Source: Oscillospiraceae bacterium
GTDB lineage: Bacteria; Bacillota; Clostridia; Oscillospirales; Ruminococcaceae
Direction: 5' to 3'
Assembly: GCA_009783205.1 (NCBI GenBank)
Contig: WRHO01000013.1
Coordinates: 1 to 45,992, forward strand
Length of the DNA: 45,992 nucleotides
Shown: positions 15,450 through 24,272 of the stretch, piece by piece
How the letters are laid out: each line of letters begins with the position of its first letter
Position numbering within the stretch: position 1 is the first letter of the stretch
Notes under the pieces: model-generated
The model's input: the letters and a program-made list of their open reading frames with translations, nothing else
Told to the model about the DNA's origin: nothing
Databases searched by the model: none
Program-made: the position numbers and the translations under genes

Positions 15450-16647
15450 AATTGAACTTCTTTCACCCGCGAGAGACGCGGAAGCACTTGAGGCGGGGTT
15501 TCTTTACGGTGCCGACGCCGTATACATTGGGGGCGAAGCGTTCGGGCTAAGAGCAAATTCCGGTTTTAATGCGGACGAATTGGCTTTTTCGGTTAAGTAT
15601 GCACACAAATTAGGAAAAAAAATCTATCTCACCTGTAACATTGTTGCCGATAATTCGGATATTGACGCGTTTTTATCATTTATCTCGTTCGCCGATGAAA
15701 TAGGCGTTGACGCGATTATTGTATCGGATTTGGGGATTTTCGATATAGCAAAAATCTACGCGCCGAATATCCCGATTCACGTCTCGACACAGGCGGGGGT
15801 AATGAATTACGCCTCCGCAAATATGCTTTATAAGCTGGGTGCAAAACGGGTCATTTTGGCGAGGGAGATTTCTTTAGAGGATATAAAGCGTATTCGAAAG
15901 GAGACGCCGCCCGAACTCGAAATAGAGGTATTTGTTCACGGGGCAATGTGTATGGGGTTTTCGGGGCGTTGTCTCATTTCGTCTTATTTGACCGAAAGAG
16001 ACGCCAACCGCGGAGAATGTTCACAACCGTGCAGGTGGAAATACTATCTAATGGAGGAAACTCGCCCCGATGAATTTTTTAAGGTATTTGAGGAGGATAA
16101 CGGCAGTTATATATTAAACTCAAAGGATTTGTGCATGATTGAGCATATTGAGGAATTGGCGGAATGTGGTATCACCTCGTTCAAAATTGAAGGGCGCGCA
16201 AAAACCGCATATTATACGGCGATAATTACGGGGGCATACAGAGCCGCAATTGACGCATATGAAAAGTGGAAGCCGGTACCCGCTTGGGCAAAAAAAGAGG
16301 TTAATTGTGTAAGTCATCGTCCGTATTGTACCGGATTTTACTTCAAAAATGAAACCGTTCACAGCTATGTGAATAGCGGATATATAAGGGATTGTGATTT
16401 TGTTGGGGTTGTTGACGGGTATTGTGACGGCGTTCTCGAGATAATACAACGGAATTATTTTGCCGCTAATGATTATCTCGAAATAGTTATTCCCGGCGAG
16501 TCTTCTGAACATCTCAAAATAAAAGAAATGCGTAACTCAAAAAACGAGGTCGTTACAATCGCGAATCATGCGGTCGAAAGACTTTACATTCGCTGTGAAA
16601 AAGAATACCCGAAAGGGTCTTTGATTAGGAGGGTGAACCTGCGGTGA
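15442..16647 (+). CDS. U32 family protein, TrhP/YrrO-like
   Basis: This 401-residue protein begins ELLSPARDAEALEAGFLYGA and contains GGEAFGLRANSGF, FVHGAMCMGFSGRC and the Cys motif RGECSQPCRWKY, all hallmarks of peptidase family U32. Members of this branch (E. coli TrhP, B. subtilis YrrN/YrrO) hydroxylate wobble uridine in tRNA using an Fe-S-dependent reaction, so tRNA modification is more likely than collagenase activity. The start is a TTG overlapping the mltG stop (TTGATTAA). The stop overlaps whiA by 4 bp. Confidence 0.88.
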   Translation: MIKIELLSPARDAEALEAGFLYGADAVYIGGEAFGLRANSGFNADELAFSVKYAHKLGKKIYLTCNIVADNSDIDAFLSFISFADEIGVDAIIVSDLGIFDIAKIYAPNIPIHVSTQAGVMNYASANMLYKLGAKRVILAREISLEDIKRIRKETPPELEIEVFVHGAMCMGFSGRCLISSYLTERDANRGECSQPCRWKYYLMEETRPDEFFKVFEEDNGSYILNSKDLCMIEHIEELAECGITSFKIEGRAKTAYYTAIITGAYRAAIDAYEKWKPVPAWAKKEVNCVSHRPYCTGFYFKNETVHSYVNSGYIRDCDFVGVVDGYCDGVLEIIQRNYFAANDYLEIVIPGESSEHLKIKEMRNSKNEVVTIANHAVERLYIRCEKEYPKGSLIRRVNLR

Positions 16648-17390
16648 AGTTTTCGCAAAAAGTAAAAGCCGAGCTTACAAAAATACGGGAAACCGGTAAA
16701 GAGTATAAAGGCGCGTTGAGCTACGGTCTTTCATACGGTGTGAAGAACGCGGGCGAGGCGGAAAGTCTTATTATCGACAGAATATTAGGCGGAAATGATG
16801 AAATCGGCGGAATTTTTATGCGCGGCGTTTATTTGTCGTGCGGAAGCGTAAGCGACCCGAATAAAGAATACCACCTCGAATTAGTTCCGCCCAATAAAGA
16901 AAAATGTTCAGAGCTTTTGGAGTTTATAACGGCGCGCGGACTCAACATGAAAAGCTCGGAGCGCAAGGAACAACCGTTTTTATATTGTAAAGAATGTGAA
17001 CAGATTACCGATTTTTTGACCTATATCGGCGCGGTAAAAAACGCAATGGAGCTTATGAACGTGATTATATTGAAGGAAATCCGCAACAATGTTAATCGCG
17101 CGGTCAATTGTGAATCGGCAAATATCGGTAAAACGGCGCGCGCCGCCGGGAATCATATTCGCGATATCGAATATATATTAGATACCGAAACAAAATCGGG
17201 AGAGATGCTTTTATCGGACGCATTAAGAGCGGTTGCGTTTATACGCCTGAAAAACGTAGGAATGTCGCTAATCGAAATCGGGGAAGAGCTTGACCCGCCG
17301 ATAAGTAAAAGCGGCGTTAATCACCGACTTAAAAAAATCGGCGAACTCGCCGAGAATATTCGTATACAAAATATGACAAAAAACACTTGA
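16644..17390 (+). CDS. whiA: WhiA-type DNA-binding protein, short form
   Basis: This 248-residue protein shows MKFSQKVKAELTKI, the homing-endonuclease-like RGVYLSCGSVSDPNKEYHLE, EIRNNVNRAVNCESANIGKT and the HTH end SLIEIGEELDPPISKSGVNH. WhiA influences cell division and chromosome segregation in Firmicutes and sporulation in Streptomyces. Most WhiA proteins are about 310 residues. Here the stretch between ELTKI and RGVYL is only about 50 residues, so roughly half of the N-terminal LAGLIDADG-like domain is missing, while the HTH end is full. The usual partners yvcK and rapZ are absent. It overlaps the U32 gene by 4 bp and its end contains the pfkA promoter. Confidence 0.88.
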   Translation: MKFSQKVKAELTKIRETGKEYKGALSYGLSYGVKNAGEAESLIIDRILGGNDEIGGIFMRGVYLSCGSVSDPNKEYHLELVPPNKEKCSELLEFITARGLNMKSSERKEQPFLYCKECEQITDFLTYIGAVKNAMELMNVIILKEIRNNVNRAVNCESANIGKTARAAGNHIRDIEYILDTETKSGEMLLSDALRAVAFIRLKNVGMSLIEIGEELDPPISKSGVNHRLKKIGELAENIRIQNMTKNT

Positions 17391-17414
17391 CTTTTTTAAT
17401 AAAAGGTGTACTAT
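17387..17414 (+). promoter_or_regulatory. Promoter of pfkA
   Basis: TTGACT (17387-17392), 16-bp spacer, TACTAT (17409-17414), starting within the last codons of whiA. A TATATATAGGG-TATATATAGGG direct repeat follows. Confidence 0.65.
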
Positions 17415-17498
17415 TATATATAGGGTATATATAGGGTTGTATACAAAGGAACGCCTAAAAAAAGAGACACCCAAAAAATAATAAAGGAACTTTAAGCC

Positions 17499-18479
17499 AT
17501 GAAAACAATAGGAGTATTAACAAGCGGGGGCGACGCGCCCGGAATGAATGCGGCGATACGTTCGGTAACTCGGACGGCTTTGGCTATGGATATGTCTGTA
17601 AAAGGAATATACAGGGGGTTTAACGGGCTTCTCACCAACCATATTGACGATTTTTCGCCGAGAAGCGTTTCCAACATAATCGGGCGGGGCGGTACAATTT
17701 TGTATACCGCGAGATGTCCCGAATTTATTCCGATTGAAGGGGTCAGAAAAGGGGTTCAAACCTGTAAAAACGAGGGAATAGACGGAATTGTTGTAATAGG
17801 CGGAGACGGCTCGTTCAGAGGGGCGCGGGATTTGTCAAACGAAGGGGTTCCGTGCGTAGCGATACCCGCGACGATTGATAACGATATCGCGTCGACAAAT
17901 TATACAATCGGCTTTGATACGGCTATGAATACCGCCATGGAGCTTATGGATAAATTAAGGGATACGACACAATCTCACGACAGATGTTCTATTGTTGAGG
18001 TTATGGGGAGGAGAGCGGGCTATATCGCGATACATACCGGAATCGCCTGTGGCGCCAATTCGATTCTCACCTTAGAAACGAAGGACGATTATACTATAGA
18101 CAACGCGATTAAGCGTATTATTAACACAAAAACGAACAGATACCGACATTTTATTATCGTTGTTTCGGAAGGATACACCGCCGAAACAAAGGTAGACGCA
18201 AATAGTCTTGCGAAAAAAATTGAAGCGGCTACCGGAATCGAATCGCGCGCAACAATTCTCGGTCATGTACAAAGGGGGGGGACGCCCTCCGTCCGCGATA
18301 GGGTGGCGGCGAGCCAGTTGGGATATCGCGCGGTTGAGCTTCTTAAAGAAGGTAAGGAAAACCGCGTAGTAGGGTTTATGAAAAATTCGATTGTCGATTA
18401 TGAAATAAACGCCGCGCTCGATATGAAAAAGGATAATAACGACGAATTGTTTAAAATAGCTAAAACAATAAGCTTTTAA
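17499..18479 (+). CDS. pfkA: ATP-dependent 6-phosphofructokinase
   Basis: This 326-residue enzyme commits fructose-6-phosphate to glycolysis. Motifs are LTSGGDAPGMNAAIR (ATP site), IGGDGSFRGA (the GGDGS form typical of ATP-using enzymes rather than PPi-using GGDDT), IPATIDNDIASTNYTIGFDT with the catalytic TIDND Asp, VEVMGRRAGYIA and GHVQRGGTPSVRDR. The length is normal. AAAGGAACTTT precedes the ATG. It has its own promoter in the whiA end and sits in front of folT and proC. Confidence 0.95.
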   Translation: MKTIGVLTSGGDAPGMNAAIRSVTRTALAMDMSVKGIYRGFNGLLTNHIDDFSPRSVSNIIGRGGTILYTARCPEFIPIEGVRKGVQTCKNEGIDGIVVIGGDGSFRGARDLSNEGVPCVAIPATIDNDIASTNYTIGFDTAMNTAMELMDKLRDTTQSHDRCSIVEVMGRRAGYIAIHTGIACGANSILTLETKDDYTIDNAIKRIINTKTNRYRHFIIVVSEGYTAETKVDANSLAKKIEAATGIESRATILGHVQRGGTPSVRDRVAASQLGYRAVELLKEGKENRVVGFMKNSIVDYEINAALDMKKDNNDELFKIAKTISF

Positions 18480-18519
18480 AATGTAAAAATTATCTGTTAT
18501 TATCTGTTAAGGAGTATAA

Positions 18520-19146
18520 ATGTCATTTATTAATATGTTCGGGCGTTCGGCAAACGAATTAAAAAATGTTCGCTGTCTCGCGGTGACGGGCGTTTTGAGT
18601 TCGCTTTATATAGTGCTTAATGCTTATGTCGCTTTGAATATAGGCGCGCCGTTGAGAATCACGTTCGGGTTTCTCGCGCTTGCGATAATCGGTATGCTCT
18701 ATGGCCCCGTCGTTGCGGTTATTGCGGCGATTCCCTGTGATTTACTTGCGGCTACTCTTGACCCGCACAACGCGATGAACCCTATTTTCACACCAAACAG
18801 AGCATTAGAGGCGTTAATATACGGTTTACTTCTTTACGGGCTTTTGAATGTGAGCTATAAGGATTCTGTAAAGCAAAAAGCGATATTTATATTAAAGATG
18901 ACGGCGGCGAGGTTAATTGTGATAATTATTTGTTATTTTTTTGTAAACAATTTTCTGATTTTTACTTTTCTTCTTCCCGCAGAAACGACGCAAAGGATAT
19001 TGTCGGAGGGAACATTTTTCGCATGGGCATGGGCGCGTAACGGCATAAAGAATATCGTTCAATTCCCCGTGGATTTGTCATTGATGTATATAATGCTTCC
19101 CGCCGCGGGAATTGCGTACACGCGGACGATTAGGAGGGTAACATGA
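18520..19146 (+). CDS. folT: ECF transporter S component, FolT-like
   Basis: This 208-residue protein has about six hydrophobic segments and the S-component pattern: TGVLSSLYIVLNAYV, LRITFGFLALAIIGMLYGPV (membrane start of the substrate-binding half), PHNAMNPIFTPNRALEALIY and an AWARNGIKNIVQFP helix. The pattern is closest to folate-type S components, and folate context (cyclo-ligase gene nearby) agrees, but other vitamins cannot be excluded. It needs a shared EcfAAT module located elsewhere. AAGGAG precedes the ATG. The stop overlaps proC by 4 bp. Confidence 0.82.
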   Translation: MSFINMFGRSANELKNVRCLAVTGVLSSLYIVLNAYVALNIGAPLRITFGFLALAIIGMLYGPVVAVIAAIPCDLLAATLDPHNAMNPIFTPNRALEALIYGLLLYGLLNVSYKDSVKQKAIFILKMTAARLIVIIICYFFVNNFLIFTFLLPAETTQRILSEGTFFAWAWARNGIKNIVQFPVDLSLMYIMLPAAGIAYTRTIRRVT

Positions 19147-19949
19147 CACTCGGGTTTATCGGCTTAGGCAATATGGGGTTGGCTATATTAAAAGGTATAA
19201 AAGGCTCAGAAAGCGATATTTCCGTTTATGGATATGATGTATCGTCGTACAAAAAGCCGCTCACAGAAAGCTTAGGCGGAGCGTTTCTTTCGAGCGAAGT
19301 CGAGGTCGTCCAAATGTGTAAATATATCCTTCTCGGCGTTAAGCCGCAGTCGGTTGACGAGGTTTTGGAAAAAATCGCGCCGTCGTTGACCGAGGAAAGC
19401 GTTATTGTTTCGATTTGCGCGGGAATATCTTCCGAATATATACGCTCTCGAACGGGCAAGGGGGTTAAGGTCGTTTTGGTCATGCCGAATATGCCCATGA
19501 TGCTGGGTGAAGGCGCGAGCGCGGTTTCAACCGACGCGTTGACCTCAAATGAGGAACTCGAATTTGTTTGTCGCGTTTTTAAAAGCTGTTGTCCCGCCGT
19601 TGAGATTATACCGCCCGAAAAAATGAATGAGATTATTTGTATAAACGGCTCTTCACCCGCCTTTATTTATCTTTTTGCAAAAAGCTTTACCGATTATGCA
19701 AGGGAAAACGGGATTGACGAGCGGGCGGCAATGAGTCTTTTTTCACAATCGTTAATCGGCGCGGGCAGAATGTTGACGGACGCTTTAAAACGCGAAATAT
19801 CTGTTGATACGTTAATTTCGCAAGTAAGCTCAAAGGGCGGTACAACGGTTGCGGGTTTAGAACGATTGACACAAGGTCAAATGCCCGAGACAATTTTTGC
19901 GGCGTGCGAGGCTTGTACCAAGAGAGCGACAGAATTAGGAAAGCATTAG
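19143..19949 (+). CDS. proC: Pyrroline-5-carboxylate reductase
   Basis: This 268-residue enzyme reduces pyrroline-5-carboxylate to proline with NAD(P)H. It shows the Rossmann start TLGFIGLGNMGLAIL, GVKPQSVDEVL, ICAGISSEYI, VVLVMPNMPMMLGEGASAV and the C-terminal signature QVSSKGGTTVAGLERL. The length is normal. The start overlaps the folT stop, with GGAGG just upstream. Confidence 0.95.
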   Translation: MTLGFIGLGNMGLAILKGIKGSESDISVYGYDVSSYKKPLTESLGGAFLSSEVEVVQMCKYILLGVKPQSVDEVLEKIAPSLTEESVIVSICAGISSEYIRSRTGKGVKVVLVMPNMPMMLGEGASAVSTDALTSNEELEFVCRVFKSCCPAVEIIPPEKMNEIICINGSSPAFIYLFAKSFTDYARENGIDERAAMSLFSQSLIGAGRMLTDALKREISVDTLISQVSSKGGTTVAGLERLTQGQMPETIFAACEACTKRATELGKH

Positions 19950-19996
19950 GAAATGTAAAACATTAGTAAAGCATTAGAAAACTTTAAAAAAAGCGG

Positions 19997-20025
19997 TTGA
20001 AATAAATCTTGTTATATGGTATAAT
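19997..20025 (+). promoter_or_regulatory. Promoter of the SCP2-domain gene
   Basis: TTGAAA (19997-20002), 17-bp spacer, TATAAT (20020-20025). Confidence 0.82.
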
Positions 20026-20060
20026 ATGTATTAAATTAATTTTAGAGGAGGATAATTGAA

Positions 20061-20423
20061 ATGACATATGAAAATATTTATGAAAATGTAAAAAAATCGT
20101 TAATAAAAGCAGACGTTTCAACTCTTGAACAAGAATTTGCAATTCAATGTAATATTCAAGGTGAGGGCGAGGGTTCGTTTTATATTGCGTTTAAAGAGGG
20201 GAAATTAAGCGTCGAGCCTTATGATTATAAGGATAGCGACGCGCAAATGTATGCGAGCGGCGACACCTTTGTTAAAATGTTTTCTAAAAAAATCGACGGT
20301 AAGGAAGCGTTTGAAAAAGGGCTTCTCGGATTTGACGGCGATGTTGGTGTTGTGCTTTTACTCGGAAGCCTTCAACAGAAAAAAACGCCGCCCGCAGCTA
20401 AAAAATCAAATAAAAAGTCCTAA
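20061..20423 (+). CDS. SCP2 sterol-binding domain protein
   Basis: This 120-residue protein has the SCP2 fold: IQCNIQGEGEGSFYIAFKEG, then SDAQMYASGDTFVKMFSKKI, then FEKGLLGFDGDVGVVLLLGS. It ends in a Lys-rich tail (KKTPPAAKKSNKKS). Such domains bind hydrophobic ligands; bacterial members are mostly uncharacterised and unlikely to handle sterols. GAGGAGG lies 10 nt before the ATG. It is a single-gene unit bounded by its own promoter and a strong terminator. Confidence 0.88.
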   Translation: MTYENIYENVKKSLIKADVSTLEQEFAIQCNIQGEGEGSFYIAFKEGKLSVEPYDYKDSDAQMYASGDTFVKMFSKKIDGKEAFEKGLLGFDGDVGVVLLLGSLQQKKTPPAAKKSNKKS

Positions 20424-20440
20424 GTTGTCGAAGCGAAACG

Positions 20441-20477
20441 ACGACCTTTACATTTTAGTAAAGGTCGTTTTTATTTT
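20441..20477 (+). terminator. Terminator of the SCP2-domain gene
   Basis: ACGACCTTTAC-atttta-GTAAAGGTCGT is an 11-bp perfect stem followed by TTTTATTTTT. Confidence 0.93.
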
Positions 20478-20482
20478 TGTTG

Positions 20483-20511
20483 GAATATTCGGTACAACCC
20501 GAACATATTAT
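20483..20511 (+). promoter_or_regulatory. Sigma-E-type (mother-cell) promoter of sipL-spoIVA
   Basis: GAATATT (20483-20489), a 14-bp spacer and CATATTAT (20504-20511) fit the Bacillus sigma-E consensus (KMATATT N14-15 CATACANT), with all seven -35 positions and six of eight -10 positions matching. It begins right after the upstream terminator and precedes a sigma-E-class operon. Confidence 0.7.
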
Positions 20512-20537
20512 TCTTGTAGACAAACTAATGAAAGGAA

Positions 20538-20579
20538 CGCGTGAGATAGTTCCCGCCCGCGAGCGCGGTGGCTCACGCA
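20538..20579 (+). promoter_or_regulatory. Leader hairpin of the sipL-spoIVA transcript
   Basis: GCGTGAG (20539-20545) pairs with CTCACGC (20572-20578), and an inner CCGC-gagc-GCGG stem (20557-20568) stacks within. It lies between the predicted start of transcription and the likely sipL start codon. Confidence 0.55.
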
Positions 20580-20590
20580 TAGCGTGTGTT

Positions 20591-22324
20591 ATGGATTTAA
20601 AAACAACAAAAGAACCCGTCTTCCTCGGCGAAGCGGTATATGACGGGAAGGTCGAGCAGGGGGTGGAATTTGATTATGTGTTACCGGATTATTATCCCGA
20701 CATTTTTAAAGTTTTAAAATGTTCATTAACACCTTGTATCATTTCTCACAGCATATCGGGGAATCAGCTTTATTGTGACGGGGTTGTGTATATTAAGGTG
20801 CTTTATCTTAGTCGCGATAACAACCTTATAAACTGCATTGAACAGCGTTATACCTATTCAAAAACGATTGATTTAATGAAGGACAAATTCGGAGAAATAC
20901 TCGGGGATAACGCGGTGGTTCACATAACGCCTAAAACAGATTATTGTAATTGTCGCGCAATTTCCGGGAGGCGAATTGATGTTCGGGGTGCGGTAAGCTG
21001 TAAAGTGAAGGTGAACTCCGCCCGCGAGACGGGAATGATTACCGGCGCGTCGGGCATGGGGGTCGAAGCGCGCAAAATCGCACTCAATTATTGCGGCGAG
21101 AAATTAACCGCGTCCCGCCAATTTGTTATAAGAGAGGATATCGAGACGGGGGTCGGCGGAAACGGAATAAACAATATTATTCATCACGACGCATTTGTAT
21201 CCGTTACTGATTATAAAATAGTCGCAAATAAAATCATTATAAAGGGTGAAGCGTCAATTAAGGCGTTATACCTCAAAAAGACAACTCAAACCGAAAGCGT
21301 TTCCGCTTATGAAAACGACGACGAGACATCTGAGTTTTCCGCTCCTGAGCATAGGGAGGAAGCCGAGGTGATGGAGGCGGTTGTCCCGATAAGTCAGATT
21401 ATCGACTTAAACGGAATAAGCGAAGACCATGTATGTTATGTAAATATGACAATGATGGATTGTAATTTAGAAATTAAGTCGGGTGACGGAGACGGCGCGG
21501 GTGAAAATCGAATTCTTTCCTGTGACTTAACATTAGGCTGTACCGTTACGGCGCATCTCGAAAAAGAGGTTATGCCTTTAATTGATATGTATTCGGTGGA
21601 TTACGAAAGCTCTTTCACTAAAACGGTTATACGAACCGAAGCAATGCCCAAAATAATCGAACGCCAATTAAGTCTCAAAGGCGTTGTCGAGTGTGACGAA
21701 GCAAATGACACCGGCGGTAATCTCGAAGAGGTATATGATTCCCGTTGCGATATAAACAGCGTTGTGTGCCGTATCAGAGACAAATCCGATTCGGACGGTG
21801 CAGAGGGAAGCGAAGCCGACGCGGGTCATAGTGACAACCAATTGATTATCACGGGACAGGCGACGTTACAGGTAATCGGAAGACTCGACAATAACGCCCC
21901 CGTTTACATCGAAAAAACCGAAGCATTTGAACTAATTACGTCGGTTGAATCGGTGTTCAGGGATGCCGATTCGGAATACAGCATAGAATCCAATCTGCAG
22001 GTGGTCAACACAACCTACAGCGTTTCGGGCAGTAATCAGGTTGAGTTGCGCGTTGTTTTGAAGCTCGGTGCCTGTCTCTATCAAATGCGTTCGATTGAGG
22101 TGATTAAGGAAATCTCGATTAACCGCGACGCACCCAAGCAAAAAGACAATGAGTTTGCCTTAAAGCTTTACTACGCAGAGGCGAACGAAGAGGTTTGGGA
22201 TATAGCAAAGCGATACAACACCGGTGCCGCGGCAATAATCGCCGAAAACGATATGGAGAGCAATTTAGAGGAAGATACCGCTAAGGTTACAAACCCCTGT
22301 ATGCTCTTGATTCCAATAGTGTAG
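20591..22324 (+). CDS. sipL: SipL-like spore morphogenesis protein (SPOCS/DUF3794 + LysM)
   Basis: The protein (577 residues from this start) contains three DUF3794/SPOCS-type repeats, each opening with a pattern like GVEFDYVLPDYYPDIFKVLK, and a C-terminal LysM domain (YAEANEEVWDIAKRYNTGAAA...NPCMLLIPIV). In Clostridioides difficile SipL binds SpoIVA through its LysM domain and is needed for coat localisation around the forespore; spoIVA follows 16 bp downstream, which supports the assignment. The frame is open back to 20477 with ATGs at 20528 and 20591. I chose 20591 because the protein family starts near MDLKTTKEPVFLG, but no good ribosome binding site is seen at either place. Confidence 0.87.
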   Translation: MDLKTTKEPVFLGEAVYDGKVEQGVEFDYVLPDYYPDIFKVLKCSLTPCIISHSISGNQLYCDGVVYIKVLYLSRDNNLINCIEQRYTYSKTIDLMKDKFGEILGDNAVVHITPKTDYCNCRAISGRRIDVRGAVSCKVKVNSARETGMITGASGMGVEARKIALNYCGEKLTASRQFVIREDIETGVGGNGINNIIHHDAFVSVTDYKIVANKIIIKGEASIKALYLKKTTQTESVSAYENDDETSEFSAPEHREEAEVMEAVVPISQIIDLNGISEDHVCYVNMTMMDCNLEIKSGDGDGAGENRILSCDLTLGCTVTAHLEKEVMPLIDMYSVDYESSFTKTVIRTEAMPKIIERQLSLKGVVECDEANDTGGNLEEVYDSRCDINSVVCRIRDKSDSDGAEGSEADAGHSDNQLIITGQATLQVIGRLDNNAPVYIEKTEAFELITSVESVFRDADSEYSIESNLQVVNTTYSVSGSNQVELRVVLKLGACLYQMRSIEVIKEISINRDAPKQKDNEFALKLYYAEANEEVWDIAKRYNTGAAAIIAENDMESNLEEDTAKVTNPCMLLIPIV

Positions 22325-22340
22325 GAGGGGGCATAGAATA

Positions 22341-23825
22341 ATGAACAACTTAAACAATTCTATTTATCACGACATAGCCAAAAGAACCGACGGGAATATT
22401 TATATCGGCGTAGTCGGGCCGGTACGCTCGGGAAAGTCTACCTTTATAAGCAAATTCATGAACAACATAGTTATACCCAACATCGAGTCGGAATTTCGCA
22501 AGGAGCGCGCGGTCGACGAACTGCCACAGTCGTCTGCCGGTAAGACAATAATGACGACCGAGCCTAAATTTATCCCCGAAGAAGCAATTTCGATTACGCT
22601 CGAGGATAATGCCGTTATGAACGTACGCTTGATTGATTGTGTGGGATATATTATCCCGAGTTCAATCGGCTATATAGAAAATGAAGCTCCGCGAATGGTT
22701 ATGACTCCGTGGTTTGATACCGAGATTCCGTTTAATATGGCGGCAGAGGTGGGTACCCAAAAGGTCATTAACGAACACTCTACCATAGGCTTGGTAATTA
22801 CTACCGACGGAAGTATTACCGATATTCCCCGTAGCGAATATGAGGAAGCCGAGGAGCGCGTTATAAATGAATTAGAAGCAATTAATAAGCCTTTTGTCAT
22901 TCTTTTAAACTGTCGCGACCCAAAGTCGGAGGACGCTAAGGAAACGGCAAAAGAGATGTGGGACAAATACGGTAAACCGGTTATCCCGCTTAATTGCATA
23001 GATTTAGACGAGGAGTCGATTAAGGATATAATGACCGAGGTCTTGCTCCAATTCCCCGTTAAGGAAATAAACATAAGGATTCCCAAATGGTTGACCGTTC
23101 TCGAAAAAGGACACTGGCTCAAAACGGAGGTTTGGAACGCGCTTAAAGAGTCGGCGGCTAATATAGTAAGCATTGACCAGGTTAAGGACGTTTCCTGTAA
23201 AGTCAACGACTGTGAATATGTGACGAGCTGTGACGTCGAGAGCATTGACTTAGGGCGCGGCGCGGGATTCATTTCGGTGAATTTGAAAAACGAATTGTTC
23301 TACCGTATACTGGGTGAAACGACCGGACTCGAGCTAAAAGACGAGGGCGACTTAATGCCGTGCATGATTGAATTAGCGAACATTAAAAAGAAATACATGA
23401 AGGTCAAATCGGCGTTAGACGAGGTAAAAGCAACCGGGTACGGAATCGTTATGCCGAGCATAGATGAGCTTACTCTCGAGGAGCCGGAAATTGTTAAGCA
23501 CGGCGGGAAATATGGTGTCCGGTTACAGGCGGCGGCTCCGTCGATTCATATGCTCGCGGCGAATATCACAACCGAGGTTTCACCGGTCGTAGGCTCGGAA
23601 CGCCAAAGCGAAGAACTCATCATGTATCTCCTAAAAGAGTTTGAAGAAAACCCGACAAAAATTTGGGAGTCGAATATATTCGGTAAGTCTTTACATGAGT
23701 TGGTCAACGAAGGGCTGCACAATAAGCTCTATCGTATGCCGGGCGACGCGAGAATGAAGCTGCAGGAGACTATACAGCGGATTATTAACGACGGCTGCGG
23801 CGGTTTGATTTGCATAATACTGTGA
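22341..23825 (+). CDS. spoIVA: Stage IV sporulation protein A
   Basis: This 494-residue protein is the coat-basement ATPase of endospore formers. It begins NNSIYHDIAKRTDGNIYIGV and carries the Walker A GPVRSGKSTFISKFM, DLDEESIKDIMTEVL in the middle domain and the C-terminal end NDGCGGLICIIL typical of SpoIVA. SpoIVA polymerises on the outer forespore membrane using ATP hydrolysis. TAGGAGGGGGC precedes the ATG. It is cotranscribed with sipL and ended by a strong terminator. Confidence 0.97.
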   Translation: MNNLNNSIYHDIAKRTDGNIYIGVVGPVRSGKSTFISKFMNNIVIPNIESEFRKERAVDELPQSSAGKTIMTTEPKFIPEEAISITLEDNAVMNVRLIDCVGYIIPSSIGYIENEAPRMVMTPWFDTEIPFNMAAEVGTQKVINEHSTIGLVITTDGSITDIPRSEYEEAEERVINELEAINKPFVILLNCRDPKSEDAKETAKEMWDKYGKPVIPLNCIDLDEESIKDIMTEVLLQFPVKEINIRIPKWLTVLEKGHWLKTEVWNALKESAANIVSIDQVKDVSCKVNDCEYVTSCDVESIDLGRGAGFISVNLKNELFYRILGETTGLELKDEGDLMPCMIELANIKKKYMKVKSALDEVKATGYGIVMPSIDELTLEEPEIVKHGGKYGVRLQAAAPSIHMLAANITTEVSPVVGSERQSEELIMYLLKEFEENPTKIWESNIFGKSLHELVNEGLHNKLYRMPGDARMKLQETIQRIINDGCGGLICIIL

Positions 23826-23832
23826 GAATATA

Positions 23833-23867
23833 AAAAAGCGCGGTGTTGATTTAACATCGCGCTTTTT
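23833..23867 (+). terminator. Terminator of sipL-spoIVA
   Basis: AAAAGCGCGGTGTT and AACATCGCGCTTTTT form a long stem (one G.T) with a T-tract, 8 bp after the spoIVA stop. The remaining sequence to 23959 shows no gene. Confidence 0.92.
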
Positions 23868-23959
23868 ACGGGAAAAATCGAATAAACTTCTCGCACTCTC
23901 TGTAGGAGACACGGGGAGGGATTTTTGTCATATTAAGTATTCTGCAGGTTAGCAGGCTC

Positions 23960-24169
23960 TTATATATTCGGGCATTTTGATTTCACCTCACCCACCGCAT
24001 GAGCGATAAACTCGCTCGTTGTAGGCGTTGCCCCCTTAGAATAGACTTGTCGCGCGTAAAAGTTCGGCTTTCTGTATGCGTGGGCAATTGCCGCCTGACA
24101 CTCCTCCCGCACTTCCTTAACACTTACGCCGTGTTCTCTTGCGACTCTTCTTGCTAATTTCCTGTTCAT
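23960..24169 (-). CDS. Stand-alone mini protein resembling the Spo0A DNA-binding domain
   Basis: This 69-residue protein reads MNRKLARRVAREHGVSVKEV, then CQAAIAHAY and KGATPTTSEFIAHAVGEVK. The layout VAxxxxxSVxxVxxxxxxAIxxAY...KGxxPTxxEFI follows the C-terminal part of Spo0A and of the response regulator at 26178 (IAKRYNKSVGSVNRAIETAI...KGTPTNKEFIFTLAN). There is no receiver domain. ATG 24169 is chosen because GCAGGAGG lies 9 nt upstream; a longer frame to 24232 has no such site. A strong promoter precedes it, and the kinase gene lies immediately upstream on the same strand. It might compete with the full-length regulator for DNA sites (inference). Other annotators may call it a hypothetical HTH protein. 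Confidence 0.75.
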   Translation of the reverse strand: MNRKLARRVAREHGVSVKEVREECQAAIAHAYRKPNFYARQVYSKGATPTTSEFIAHAVGEVKSKCPNI

Positions 24170-24272
24170 ACTTTCTAACCTCCTGCCGTATATCGGCATT
24201 TTAATATCAATGTTTCGGCAAATCATGAGCAAAAATTAAAAAAACAGAAATTTCGACTTGCCGTTATATGGT

